Origin: a virus
DNA: 35,195 nt
Virus record (IMG/VR): IMGVR_UViG_3300037840_000127
Coordinates: 1-35,195 of that record
Direction: 5' to 3' (one strand)
In this document: positions 13,298-22,600 of the stretch, in pieces
Position numbering within the stretch: position 1 is the first letter of the stretch
Layout of the letters: the number at the start of each line of letters is the position of its first letter
Translations under genes and position numbers: made by a program
The notes under the pieces: generated by a model
Database searches by the model: none
Seen by the model: the letters and a program-made list of their open reading frames with translations, nothing else
What the model was told of the DNA's origin: nothing

Positions 13298-13630
13298 ATG
13301 CCTTATATTCCAGGTGTCGGGCGGGGCGTACCGGGGATAACTACTCCGACACCTACTATGCCGAGTTTCCCTAAGCGCTCCAAGTCTAGCCAATCTAATC
13401 CCTCTTCACAGGAAGATACTCCTAAACAAAAGGCCGCGGCTGCAAAGCAAGAGGCTGCTACAAGAAAATCACAGCAATATAGAGACTCGCAAGACCCGAA
13501 TAAGACTATGGATTCACGTGGCAACTATGTCGCTAAACCAACACCAAGTGAGCAGAACTATGGTCGCGGTCTTCACAGATATGGCGACGAGTGGGACGGC
13601 CAAACACCAACTACGGATTGGGATAAATAA
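13298..13630 (+). CDS. Small disordered protein with C-terminal WD motif (110 aa)
   Basis: Pro/Thr/Ser-rich N-terminus (MPYIPGVGRGVPGITTPTPT), an Ala/Lys/Gln helix around residues 43-60, and a final YGDEWDGQTPTTDWDK. The same motif recurs in the N-terminus of the next gene product. AAAGGAATC precedes the ATG. Function unknown. Confidence 0.65.
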   Translation: MPYIPGVGRGVPGITTPTPTMPSFPKRSKSSQSNPSSQEDTPKQKAAAAKQEAATRKSQQYRDSQDPNKTMDSRGNYVAKPTPSEQNYGRGLHRYGDEWDGQTPTTDWDK

Positions 13631-13632
13631 CT

Positions 13633-13920
13633 ATGGCTAACGGCAATGGTGGCTCCAACGACATGGGGCCGTATGGTCACGAATGGGATGAGCAGACTAC
13701 TACGTCTGACTGGGACGCGCCTTCCCGGCCGAAGTTCACAGTCGGAAAGAGTATGAAACCTCTTACAGAGAAGACTGATCCTAGTAGTAAGCCTAACTAC
13801 TCGTTCCCAAGTAATCCAAACCCGCGCATGAGTAATAGGGCGCGCGAAAATTGGCAGAATAGAACAAATGCAAATACAGCTGCCAATCGAAAGTCTGATG
13901 CTACGGGCGGCCAACAGTAA
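13633..13920 (+). CDS. Small disordered protein with N-terminal WD motif (95 aa)
   Basis: Residues 14-28 read YGHEWDEQTTTSDWD, matching 10 of 15 positions at the end of the previous product. The remainder is Asn/Pro/Lys/Ser-rich with no predicted fold. It starts 3 nt after the previous stop. The shared motif at the junction suggests an ancient duplication. Function unknown. Confidence 0.65.
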   Translation: MANGNGGSNDMGPYGHEWDEQTTTSDWDAPSRPKFTVGKSMKPLTEKTDPSSKPNYSFPSNPNPRMSNRARENWQNRTNANTAANRKSDATGGQQ

Positions 13921-13935
13921 AGAAAGCCTCTAGTT

Positions 13936-14220
13936 ATGAGCGAAAAGTTCCATCAGGTCACGCCGCTTTTCTGGTACATCAACGCCGATGCTAACGGCAC
14001 TGTGGCGTTGCCGAATCCGGCTGCTAGCGGCGGCCCCGTAGCGCCGATCGGCCTCCAGGTAGCCGTGCTCGATAATATGGGCTTAGCGGCGACGACGAAC
14101 ATTACTATTACGGGGCCGATTAACGGCGGCTCTAGCGGAACCAGCTTGACGACGAACTACGCCTGGGCGCTCTTTATCTGGTCCGGCGCGACTTGGATGC
14201 AACTCGGCCCGGCGGTCTGA
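13936..14220 (+). CDS. Small beta-rich protein, possible virion component (94 aa)
   Basis: The product starts MSEKFHQVTPLFWYINADAN and consists of predicted strands with Gly/Ala/Thr-rich turns (NITITGPINGGSSGTSLTTN) and a final WALFIWSGATWMQLGPAV. This composition is common in phage decoration or fibre-associated proteins, but no family is recognised. It is followed by the next gene after 3 nt. Confidence 0.65.
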   Translation: MSEKFHQVTPLFWYINADANGTVALPNPAASGGPVAPIGLQVAVLDNMGLAATTNITITGPINGGSSGTSLTTNYAWALFIWSGATWMQLGPAV

Positions 14221-14223
14221 GCC

Positions 14224-14814
14224 ATGCTTGATGAGAGGCTGATTACTTTCGCGCGTCGTCACGTGCTTAAGAGGCCGAGAGTTTCAGCGGGCATGCTATG
14301 CCGGGAAGCTCTAGTGATCTTCTCTAAGGAAAACGATCTCGAAGCTCCGGAGCTGGGCCGCTTATTTGGCGAAACGAGTTTTCTAGAGCATGTCGGTAAC
14401 CAGAAACTCTTAGGCAACACAAAGCTCTCTCAGTATGGCGTTTGGTTCTTCGTCGATCCGAAGATGCTCGAAGCGAGTTTAGCCGACCTAGATGCTGATT
14501 ATATTCGGCCGGCTATGGCGTGGCTCAAGTCGTCATTGCCGAATAAAGTTGAGTTTGCTCTGCCGTCGGGCTTCGAGAATCCTAAAGGTGTCGAAAGTAG
14601 CGCCATCGAGAGATTCGACGGCATTGAAATGCGCTGCATTATAGATAAGATACCAACTGACCGGAGCCATACTAAGCAAGCCGGCGCGAACGTACCAGCA
14701 ACATGGATTCGGCGCGAGCGTTGGTATAACGTACACGAAGACGAATTTCAAGCTGACGTACCGCTAGCCTACGCTATTCGCTTCGACGTGCGCGTACTCC
14801 CTACAGTAACATGA
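14224..14814 (+). CDS. Hypothetical protein (196 aa)
   Basis: The product begins MLDERLITFARRHVLKRPRV and looks alpha/beta and globular, with a Trp/Arg-rich segment near residue 160 (ATWIRRERWYNVHEDEFQAD). It is the last gene before the terminator-like hairpin at 14824 and the long structured leader in front of TerL. No family recognised. Confidence 0.7.
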   Translation: MLDERLITFARRHVLKRPRVSAGMLCREALVIFSKENDLEAPELGRLFGETSFLEHVGNQKLLGNTKLSQYGVWFFVDPKMLEASLADLDADYIRPAMAWLKSSLPNKVEFALPSGFENPKGVESSAIERFDGIEMRCIIDKIPTDRSHTKQAGANVPATWIRRERWYNVHEDEFQADVPLAYAIRFDVRVLPTVT

Positions 14815-14823
14815 ATTTCGCCG

Positions 14824-14870
14824 GTCGCTGCTACGCGGGCTTTGTCTCGACAACGGCAGCGGCTTTATTT
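14824..14870 (+). terminator. Terminator-like hairpin after the 14224 gene
   Basis: GTCGCTGC (14824-14831) pairs with GCAGCGGC (14856-14863) over eight pairs including one G-U, and is followed by TTTATTT. The 24-nt loop is long for a classical terminator, so efficiency is uncertain. Confidence 0.45.
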
Positions 14871-15041
14871 CAACCCCTAAGCCCAAAGGACGGCAGAGGA
14901 GAGTGGTCCCCTCCAGCAGGCCATCGTGTCTGTAGCGCGAGCTCTTTGTGTGCTACGAGCTAGTGTCGCAAAGTCGAGCGTTGGCGTACTTGATTCGGAT
15001 GTGCAAGTTGTTTGTAAACTCATTCAAGTACGACGCCAACT
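14871..15041 (+). ncRNA. Structured leader with possible pseudoknot upstream of the TerL gene pair
   Basis: Two strong elements are visible. GTAGCGC (14932-14938) pairs with GTGCTAC (14950-14956), and CTTTG in its loop (14944-14948) can pair with CAAAG at 14969-14973, an H-type pseudoknot. Then 14980-14993 pairs with 15024-15040 over 14 bp with a three-base bulge. The second stem ends 2 nt before an AAGGAG ribosome site. No coding frame is convincing here. It could control translation of the genes at 15054/15096 and 15350 or act as a separate RNA. Confidence 0.5.
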
Positions 15042-15053
15042 TAAGGAGTTTAA

Positions 15054-15353
15054 GTGGGGTATTCCAGAGCTTGTCAGGACATACGTGAGGAACTGATGGC
15101 AGTTCAGACTATTGACATACTTGGAGAGCTCATCGAGACGGGGATACATTTCTATGTATTTCGGCCCGATGTGGATCTTAAGGATCGGTGGATTCCGAAG
15201 CGTTATACTGAATATAACCATGCTTCGCGAACCTTGAATATGCCTGTTTTCGTAGCCAGCAAGTATGGTCTAGCCGGTCAAGCCACGTATAGAGTATGCT
15301 CTTCGGGCGGTATAGAATGGATACCACCAGATAGTTATGCTGTAAAGCAGTGA
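15054..15353 (+). CDS. Hypothetical protein coupled to TerL (99 or 85 aa)
   Basis: The GTG at 15054 has AAGGAG five bases upstream directly after the leader stem. The ATG at 15096 (MAVQTIDILGELIETGIHFY) has GAGG upstream and gives the more protein-like N-terminus; both are plausible. The product is a small alpha/beta protein ending SSGGIEWIPPDSYAVKQ. Its stop overlaps the TerL GTG (GTGA), so TerL translation is probably coupled to it. Function unknown. Confidence 0.6.
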   Translation: MGYSRACQDIREELMAVQTIDILGELIETGIHFYVFRPDVDLKDRWIPKRYTEYNHASRTLNMPVFVASKYGLAGQATYRVCSSGGIEWIPPDSYAVKQ

Positions 15354-16789
15354 ATCTGATTACGCCTTCGGCTGCGGCTGAACTTCTCTTGGCTCGGCGT
15401 TTAGCTAAGCGAAATATGGTCGATTACGTTGAGTATCTTGACCTGGGCTTCGCGCCGGCGCGCCATCATAAGTTCATGTGTGACAAGCTCGACGCCGTTG
15501 AACGTGGTGAGATAGATAAGCTTATGTTGTTCTTACCACCAGGCAGCGCCAAAAGTAAGTACTCGTCAGAGCTGTTCCCGGCTCGATACTTAGGGCTTAA
15601 TCCGACTAAAGCTATCTTAGCTTGCTCACATACTCAGCCGCTCGCGGAACGTTTCGGCCGCCGAGTTAGGAATCTTTTTTCGCAGCCCGAACACGCGGCG
15701 CTCTTTTCTGTCAGTATAGCTAAGGATGAAAAAGCCGCTTCGCATTGGTCAACAGAACAAGAGGGCGAGTACTTAGCAGCTGGCGTCGGTGTTGCTATCT
15801 CGGGCCGGCGTGCTGATCTAGGCTTGATTGACGATCCGGTTAAGAATCGCGAGGATGCCGATAGTCTAAGATCGCAAGAAGCTACTTGGGACTGGTATAT
15901 AAATGATTTCTTGCCGCGCTTGAAGCCTCACGCCGCGCAGATTCTTATCCAGACTCGTTGGAGCGAGGGCGATTTAGCAGGACGAATTCTTGATCGCGAG
16001 GCTTCAGAGTGGACCGTTGTTGAGCTCCCGATGGAAGCTCGCGAGGATGATCCGCTAGGGCGCGAGCTTGGCGAGCGCTTGTGGCCGGAATGGTTCACGG
16101 AGAAGCAAGTCGAGACAGCCAAGCTCGACGCGCGCTCCTGGTCAGCACTTTATCAGCAGAGACCCGTCTCAGAAGAAGGCGAGTACTTTAAGTTAGCCTG
16201 GTTTGGAACCGAGTATGACTCGATCCCGAATAACGCTCACTTCTACGGCGCGAGTGATTACGCGGTTACGGAAGGCCACGGCGACTTTACGGAACACGGC
16301 GTATTCGCGTTAGACGCTTTCGGCAATCTTTATGTTGTTGATTGGTGGCGTGGGCAAACTACTTCTGACGTTTGGATCGAGCATCAACTCGACTTGATTC
16401 ACCAATATGAGCCGCTAAGATGGTTCGGTGAGTCTGGGCCGATTCGGCGCTCGATTGAGCCGTACTTGGCTAATAGAATGGCGCAACGTAACGCGAACGT
16501 CTGGATCGAGTGGTTAGCTAGCGTTAATGATAAAGCCACTCGTTTAAGATCGTTTCAAGCTCTAGCCTCGCGCGGTAAGGTCTTTTTCCCGCGCTACGCA
16601 TCTTGGAAAGCTGAGCTTCTTACGCAGCTTACACACTTTCCGGCCGGTAAACACGACGACGGCGTTGACGTATGCTCGCTCATAGGCCGCGGTCTTGATC
16701 TTGTTCAGGCGCCGAAAATGAAGCGCTGGACGACGAATAGTAATCTAAATACCTCCGAGTCGAATGAACTAGGTTGGTTAGCGAGTTGA
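15350..16789 (+). CDS. terL: Terminase large subunit (ATPase and nuclease)
   Basis: A full-length 479-residue TerL. The N-terminal ATPase has Walker A LPPGSAKS (62-69), Walker B LGLIDD (157-162) followed by the characteristic PVKNREDADS, and a coupling-type QTRWSEGDLAGRIL (201-214). The C-terminal RNase H-like nuclease has D303 (ASDYAV), the central GES (360-362) and HDDGVD (435-440). It cuts concatemeric DNA and pumps it into the prohead through the portal. The start is a GTG overlapping the previous stop. The stop overlaps the next ATG by one base (TGATG). Contrast with the degenerate copy at 11738. Confidence 0.95.
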   Translation: MNLITPSAAAELLLARRLAKRNMVDYVEYLDLGFAPARHHKFMCDKLDAVERGEIDKLMLFLPPGSAKSKYSSELFPARYLGLNPTKAILACSHTQPLAERFGRRVRNLFSQPEHAALFSVSIAKDEKAASHWSTEQEGEYLAAGVGVAISGRRADLGLIDDPVKNREDADSLRSQEATWDWYINDFLPRLKPHAAQILIQTRWSEGDLAGRILDREASEWTVVELPMEAREDDPLGRELGERLWPEWFTEKQVETAKLDARSWSALYQQRPVSEEGEYFKLAWFGTEYDSIPNNAHFYGASDYAVTEGHGDFTEHGVFALDAFGNLYVVDWWRGQTTSDVWIEHQLDLIHQYEPLRWFGESGPIRRSIEPYLANRMAQRNANVWIEWLASVNDKATRLRSFQALASRGKVFFPRYASWKAELLTQLTHFPAGKHDDGVDVCSLIGRGLDLVQAPKMKRWTTNSNLNTSESNELGWLAS

Positions 16790-18978
16790 TGAAAGCTATT
16801 TTTGCTGTTACTCTTTTGCTTGTGTTTGCTTTCTTAACTCCTGAAAGTCAAGCTCAGGGCGTTATACAGCAATTCGGTAATCTTATTGCCGGCGATCTTA
16901 TTATGTCGCAGGGTAACAATCGTGGCGTTGATGCTGGTAACGCCGTTGTACCGACTTTACCTGGTACTCGTCCGTTTGGCGTCGGTATTGTTAATTCTGG
17001 TTTTGGTTTCTGCCAGTGGAACACTGATCCAGGTGCTAATACGGCTTGGAACCAATTATGTTGGGGCTTTAATAGTTCTGGAGCAGGAGTTATTAATTAT
17101 AGTAATATGAATACCACTGCTAATAATCTTCTTCTTCAGGTCAATGGCAATACCGATTTGACACTTAATAATTTTGGCGCTAGTGGTGTTACTCAGCCCT
17201 GTTCAGATGCGAGCACTCTGTTAGCTACTGATGCTTACACACATAATTGTGTCTCTATTACTGGCGGTATTACTGCGGCTAGTAATTCTGTTTTGGAGGC
17301 TACTCCATCAACAGCCACAACTTCTATAGTACGGCTCGGCTTTGATACTCCTGGAGACTCGCCGTCACTTCAGTTTATACCTAGTAATGCAGCATGCTCA
17401 CTGAACGCTGGCGCGGGTGACGGCGGATCGCAAGTCCCATCAGCTGACGGGAAGTGCTGGCTCGCGTCATTTCCGTCTACTGGCGCTGATGCGAGCGAGT
17501 TTGAGGCAGTGGGTGACGGAACCTATACGGGTAGCACTGGGACAGACAATTCCGTCGCACTGCAAAACTGGCTGAACTACGGGATCATTGTGGGAAACAA
17601 GCTCACTTTGCAGTGTAAGACTTATATGTTTAGGACGCCACTGGCGGTGGCGGCGATTCCCATATCGCTGCATGGAGGAGGATCGGGTTGTGGCGGTCTG
17701 CGCTATTTCGGGAGCAGCACGACGGCGAATTTGATTACAATGGGAACAGTTGGCACACCAACAAACACGCCAACGATTTCTGGACTCCGGGTTTCCTCGG
17801 CGACGATGATGACGGGCGGGACTGGGCTTACTTTGAATAGTCCGAACCAAGCTGTGCTCGACGACGTAAGCATGAATACGCAGTTCGGCGATTTCCCGGC
17901 GACGCTGTGGAATGGTTTGGCGATTGTCAACGGCAGCGTGAAGTACACCAATTTTGACGATAATGGGCAAAATGATGTCATACAATGCTACACTGCCTCG
18001 GGTGCGACGCTAGAGAGCGTGGATGAACGCATTGCTGGTCCCGGCAAGATTGCCGAGGGCGCGATCGGATTTCACCAGGGCGGCGGTTGTGGGGGCGTCG
18101 TGGTTGGCGCGAACGTCGATGTTATTGCCAATACGCAGAATATCGTACAGGACAACACACTCAACGCCTCGGCGCCCAACTCGCAGCTCTTCATGCACGG
18201 TGTCCTCGATACGCCGACCGAGGACAACCTGGTTGTCAACGACACCGTTCAGGGCGGCGGCCAGGAGTTGATTTTTGATGGCTGGGCCGCCTCGGCCCCG
18301 CGCTATGGCATCCGCATCGAGGCTTATCCGCATGGAATCGTGCATATCCCGTCTGGGCAAATCATTGCAAATGTTCAAGACGGTATCCGTTTAGAGGACA
18401 ATACGGCATCGCTCGTAATAGGCGCTCCGCTGATTGATAGCAATGGATCGGCTGGCGGCGGCTATGGACTCGACTGTACGGTTGCGGTCAACATTACCGG
18501 CATGAACTCGCTGCCGTTCAATAATTATGCTGGCCACGACATTAACGCAACGAATTGCCATTCTGGCGGTGTACTTTCGTCGTCTGCGGTCTCGTGGATA
18601 CCAGGCCTCACCTTCGCCAGCGGCTCGGGTTGGACTTATGAAGCGAATGTTGGTTCGTTTCAGGTCGTCGGTGGTGTGGCGACGATGAATTTCTATATTC
18701 AGTTTTCAGCATTGGGTACTGCTTCTGGACAGGCGTCCTTGAATCTTCCGGTAACATGCCTTGGTAATTCAATGGCCCGCGGGGATGTTGGAATGCTTTC
18801 GAAGGCTACTGGGATGCAGACGTTGCTGTCATGGCCGATTGGACTTTCTGCCGATGGGGCCAATGCCGCCCTATTTACTGAATTGAATGTCGCGCAGACG
18901 GCATCCCAACAATTGACGGCAGCCAATTTCACAGCATCCTCTGCGATTGAAGGGCAGTTAAGCTGCCCGATCTACTAG
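16789..18978 (+). CDS. Tailspike-like protein with signal peptide
   Basis: The start was set at the ATG overlapping the TerL stop, because it opens a clear signal peptide: MKAIFAVTLLLVFAF then LTPESQAQG. The 729-residue body has Asn/Gly/Ser/Thr-rich strand repeats typical of right-handed beta-helix spikes, a lyase-like GDGTYTGSTGTDNSVALQNW around residue 245 that resembles the pectate-lyase-like start of spike beta-helices, and a C-terminal jelly-roll-like domain (WIPGLTFASGSGWTYEANVG, then a strand-rich end). It probably binds or degrades a host surface polysaccharide. From about 17,400 onward codon choice becomes richer in G/C, suggesting a foreign receptor-binding part. A signal peptide is unusual for a virion protein. 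Confidence 0.7.
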   Translation: MKAIFAVTLLLVFAFLTPESQAQGVIQQFGNLIAGDLIMSQGNNRGVDAGNAVVPTLPGTRPFGVGIVNSGFGFCQWNTDPGANTAWNQLCWGFNSSGAGVINYSNMNTTANNLLLQVNGNTDLTLNNFGASGVTQPCSDASTLLATDAYTHNCVSITGGITAASNSVLEATPSTATTSIVRLGFDTPGDSPSLQFIPSNAACSLNAGAGDGGSQVPSADGKCWLASFPSTGADASEFEAVGDGTYTGSTGTDNSVALQNWLNYGIIVGNKLTLQCKTYMFRTPLAVAAIPISLHGGGSGCGGLRYFGSSTTANLITMGTVGTPTNTPTISGLRVSSATMMTGGTGLTLNSPNQAVLDDVSMNTQFGDFPATLWNGLAIVNGSVKYTNFDDNGQNDVIQCYTASGATLESVDERIAGPGKIAEGAIGFHQGGGCGGVVVGANVDVIANTQNIVQDNTLNASAPNSQLFMHGVLDTPTEDNLVVNDTVQGGGQELIFDGWAASAPRYGIRIEAYPHGIVHIPSGQIIANVQDGIRLEDNTASLVIGAPLIDSNGSAGGGYGLDCTVAVNITGMNSLPFNNYAGHDINATNCHSGGVLSSSAVSWIPGLTFASGSGWTYEANVGSFQVVGGVATMNFYIQFSALGTASGQASLNLPVTCLGNSMARGDVGMLSKATGMQTLLSWPIGLSADGANAALFTELNVAQTASQQLTAANFTASSAIEGQLSCPIY

Positions 18979-19035
18979 ATGGCCTACGACGAGAATCTTC
19001 GTGTCCTTGCTGAGTTAGCTAACGACAACATTTGA
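18979..19035 (+). CDS. Possible 18-residue peptide
   Basis: An ATG immediately after the spike stop opens MAYDENLRVLAELANDNI. It has no own ribosome site and may be translated by reinitiation, or be the remnant of a gene disrupted when the spike gene was inserted. Confidence 0.25.
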   Translation: MAYDENLRVLAELANDNI

Positions 19036-19045
19036 GAGATGTAAT

Positions 19046-19234
19046 ATGCCAGCTAAACATGAAGAAATGCCGTTCAAGACTTATCCGGGACGGTCTAGGC
19101 CGAAAGAGATCGAGGATCGACCAGAAGAGAAGCATGGCCGAAGCTTGATGACGCAGCACGATCCGCAGCCCGACTGGGGTCGAGATATAGAGAATAAACT
19201 TGCTGCTAAGCGGCGCCTTACTAGAACGCCATGA
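19046..19234 (+). CDS. Small charged protein (62 aa)
   Basis: The product (MPAKHEEMPFKTYPGRSRPK ... LAAKRRLTRTP) is rich in Lys, Arg, Glu and Pro and probably disordered. GAGAG precedes the ATG. Its stop overlaps the next start (ATGA). No family recognised. Confidence 0.6.
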   Translation: MPAKHEEMPFKTYPGRSRPKEIEDRPEEKHGRSLMTQHDPQPDWGRDIENKLAAKRRLTRTP

Positions 19235-19476
19235 GCGAAATTAAGAAAAGCACGTTCAGCGAATACTCGTTCTATTCGATCTTGCTCGACTCGGATGCAC
19301 TTAGGATCAGCGTCAGCGATGGTCGAACAGGCGAGTACTTCGCGATTGTTCCTAAGCCGAGCTCCGGTAAGTCACTCAGTAAAGTCCGCGAAGCAACTCT
19401 TAACGCCATTGAAGCGTATATGGACGCCGGTTATCTTCCTGGTGAAGTTAAGGTTGACTTGAAGGTAGACTTGTGA
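19231..19476 (+). CDS. Hypothetical small protein (81 aa)
   Basis: Starts MSEIKKSTFSEYSFYSILLD and looks like a small alpha/beta protein with strands at residues 20-45 and a helix (SLSKVREATLNAIEAYMDAG). Coupled to both neighbours by 4-nt overlaps. Function unknown; it lies just ahead of portal. Confidence 0.65.
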   Translation: MSEIKKSTFSEYSFYSILLDSDALRISVSDGRTGEYFAIVPKPSSGKSLSKVREATLNAIEAYMDAGYLPGEVKVDLKVDL

Positions 19477-19625
19477 AGACAATTAAAGAAGCCAAGCTTA
19501 AGATAGATAAAGCTCCGAAGCTTAAGGAAGTTAAGGTTCCTAAGACACCGGCTATGTTGAGGACGCGCGTTTCTAGATCGGGTTCGTCTAGCAAAGGCTC
19601 TGGCGGCGGTAAAAAAGGCTACTAA
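19473..19625 (+). CDS. Small basic protein (50 aa)
   Basis: A GTG overlapping the previous stop (GTGA) opens MKTIKEAKLKIDKAPKLKEV, ending in a Gly/Ser/Lys-rich tail (SSSKGSGGGKKGY). About one residue in three is Lys or Arg. It fills the gap between its neighbour and portal exactly. Possible nucleic-acid binding; function unknown. Confidence 0.6.
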   Translation: MKTIKEAKLKIDKAPKLKEVKVPKTPAMLRTRVSRSGSSSKGSGGGKKGY

Positions 19626-19626
19626 G

Positions 19627-22600
19627 GTGCAAGATCCTGAAAAGCCCTTGAACGACGGCGCAATAAGATTGCCGACAGTCACGCCAGGTATGAATAGGAT
19701 TGCCCCGACTTCGCTTAATGATAGTCAAGACGGTAAAGTCAGATTTCTTAGAGCCGAGACTAAAGATCAAGTCGAAGAAGACAATGAAATCTTAGGACGT
19801 GCGAGAAAACGTCTTGAGCGCTGTATCTCAGCAGAGGCCGATAACCGTCGCGACGGGCTTGACGACGACAAGTTCTATTCTGGCGATCAATGGCCCGCGG
19901 ACGTTCGCGCCCGGCGTAATTCTGAGAAGCGCCCGTGCTTGACTATGAACAAGCTTCCGGTGCTTGTTAAGCAAGTTACTAATGATCAGCGCCAGAATAG
20001 ACCGACCATAGATTATCATCCTATTGGCGATCGCGGCGACATCGATGTCGCTAGAATCTATCGCGGTCTTGTTCGTGATATAGAACGCCAGTCTAGAGCC
20101 GATAGAGCTTATGATACTGGTTATGAGTCGGCCGCGCGTAAAGGCTGGGGTTATTGGCGGATTATAACCGAATATGAGGCGCCAGATACGTTTGATCAAG
20201 TAATTCGCGTTAAGAGAATTCGGAATGCCTATTCGGTTTATCTCGACCCGGATAATACCGAAATCGACGGTTCTGACGCCAAGTTCGGTTTCATAACTGA
20301 AATGATCGAGCGTGATGAGTTCAAGCTTAAGTGGCCAAAAGCTGATCCTATGCCCTGGGTTATGGGTGGCTTCGGCGATAGCTTAAAGAATTGGGTTGAT
20401 CAATACGCGATCAGAATAGCAGAGTATTATGAGATTATTCAAGAAGAACGCGAGCTGGTTTTGCTTGAGAACGGCTTCGAGGGCTGGCGCGATGAGCTTA
20501 AGAAAGAAGTCCTAGACAAGTTCTCGATAGTTAGCTCGCGCCGGTCGCTTGTTCCTAAGATTTGGTGGTATAAGATAACCGCTAAGGATATTTTGGAGCG
20601 AACAGAGTGGCCCGGTAGGTGGATTCCTATCGTAAAAGTGATTGGCGATGAGATTGATATTGAGGGCCGAGTTAAGCTCTGGGGCATTATACGTCAAGCC
20701 AAAGATGCACAGAGAGCATACAATTATTGGCGTTGTCTTTCTATAAGCACTCCTATTCCTACGCCTTCTGGTTGGACTACAATGGGTCAACTCAAGACTG
20801 GTGATAAAGTATTTGATGAAAACGGAGCAGTCTGTAATATTATAGGAGAAAGTCCAGTTCATATTAATCGCGAATGCTTTCGTGTAGAGTTCGGTAATGG
20901 CACGCACATAGTTGCTGATGCTGATCATCCGTGGAAGGTGCTGGATAAAGTTCAAAAGGTAAGCAAAATAGTTTGGGTTCCTCGGGTAGTTAATACCCGC
21001 GATTTAAAACCGGGAGATCATTTTATATCACAGGCTGCTCCGCTGAATTTACCAGAGTCTGATTTTGCAATACACCCTTATTTACTTGGTGTGTGGCTTG
21101 GTGATGGACTGACTTCTGAACCTCAAATATCAGCTGGTGATTTAGATGTGGAGGAAACTCGGGAGAATATAGCGAAATTAGGATATCCTGTTGGACCTAT
21201 TCGTGTAGATCATACTGCAAATGTATTTTCAGTACTGGGAGTACGACACTACTTTACTGAATTGGGGTTGTTAGGAAATAAGTATCTCCCCCAGAAGTAT
21301 CTCAGGGCTTCAGAGTCTCAACGCTGGGCTCTGTTACAAGGCCTTATGGATACTGATGGCTCTATTAATACCAAGACATATCAGTGTTCGTTTACGACTA
21401 CTAATCAAAAAATTTCCGATGGAATGATGGAGTTGTTGACTTCTCTTGGTATTAAAGGAGCCATAATCTATCGCAATCGTGGTATGATGAGACTTCCCGG
21501 TAATGTAGTCCGTGAATGTGCTGATAGTCACCAGATTTCATTTTCATGTCCTTGGTGGGAAGAAGTATTTAGATTGCATCGTAAAGCGTCTATACAAAAT
21601 AAAGAAAGGCCGACGCATAAGTTAAGGACTAAGGGTCCACATAAAATTGTGGCGGTTGAAAGAACAGTATCGACTCCTGTAAAATGTATCAAAGTAGATA
21701 GTGAATCGCATCTTTTCTTAGCTGGAAAGGGTATGATTCCAACACATAATACTTCGGAAATGGAGCGCGTTGCGCTAGCTCCGAAAGCTCCGTTTATTAT
21801 AGCAGAGGGTCAGCTAGAAGGTTACGAAGGTTCTTGGAAAGAAGCCAATAATAAGAGCTTTGCTTTCTTGCCTTATAAGGCTACAGAGATTCACGGCCAT
21901 ATGGTTCCACCGCCCCAGCGTCAGCAACCCGTTGGTGTAGACGCCGGCGTGGTTAGTGCTGCTCAGAGCGCCGCGCAAGATATGTTAACTACAACGGGAG
22001 TCAGATTTGACGCGACTCTTAACGAACGTACTTACGATGAAAGCGGTCGAGCTTTGCGCGAACTTAGACGCTCTGGCGATATAGGTAGCTTTAACTTAAT
22101 TGATAATCTTATGCACAGTCTTCGTCATACGGGCGAGATCTTTGCTGATCTAATTCCTAAGATTTATAATCGCCCGAATCGTGTCCTTACGATACTTCGT
22201 GACGACGATACTGACGAGCAAGTTAGAGTCGATCCGTTTGGTTCTAAGCCCGTTCACGAGGATCAGAATCCTGAAACGCAGCGCGTTATGCGCGCGTTCG
22301 ACCCGACTTATGGTAAGTACGCGGTCGCGGTTACGATCGGCCCGAGTTATGCGACAAGGCGTATCGAGACAGCTGAGTCTATGATGGACTTTCTAAGAGC
22401 CATTCCGACGAGTGCGCCACTTATAGCTGATCTCGTCGCCAAGAATCAAGACTGGGAAGGCTCAGAAGAAATCGCCACTCGTCTTGCGAAGACTCTTCCA
22501 CCGGGGCTTAATCAACCAGAGATGCGCGATGTAGCCCCCGAGATTCAAGCTATGTTAGGTCAGCTGCAGAATCAGCTACAGCAGATGACGCAAGAGCGGC

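Noticed and set aside
17467-18378. Minus-strand frames opposite the spike gene
   Set aside because: They are long only because of the G/C-ending codons of the spike part; no ribosome sites or protein-like features.
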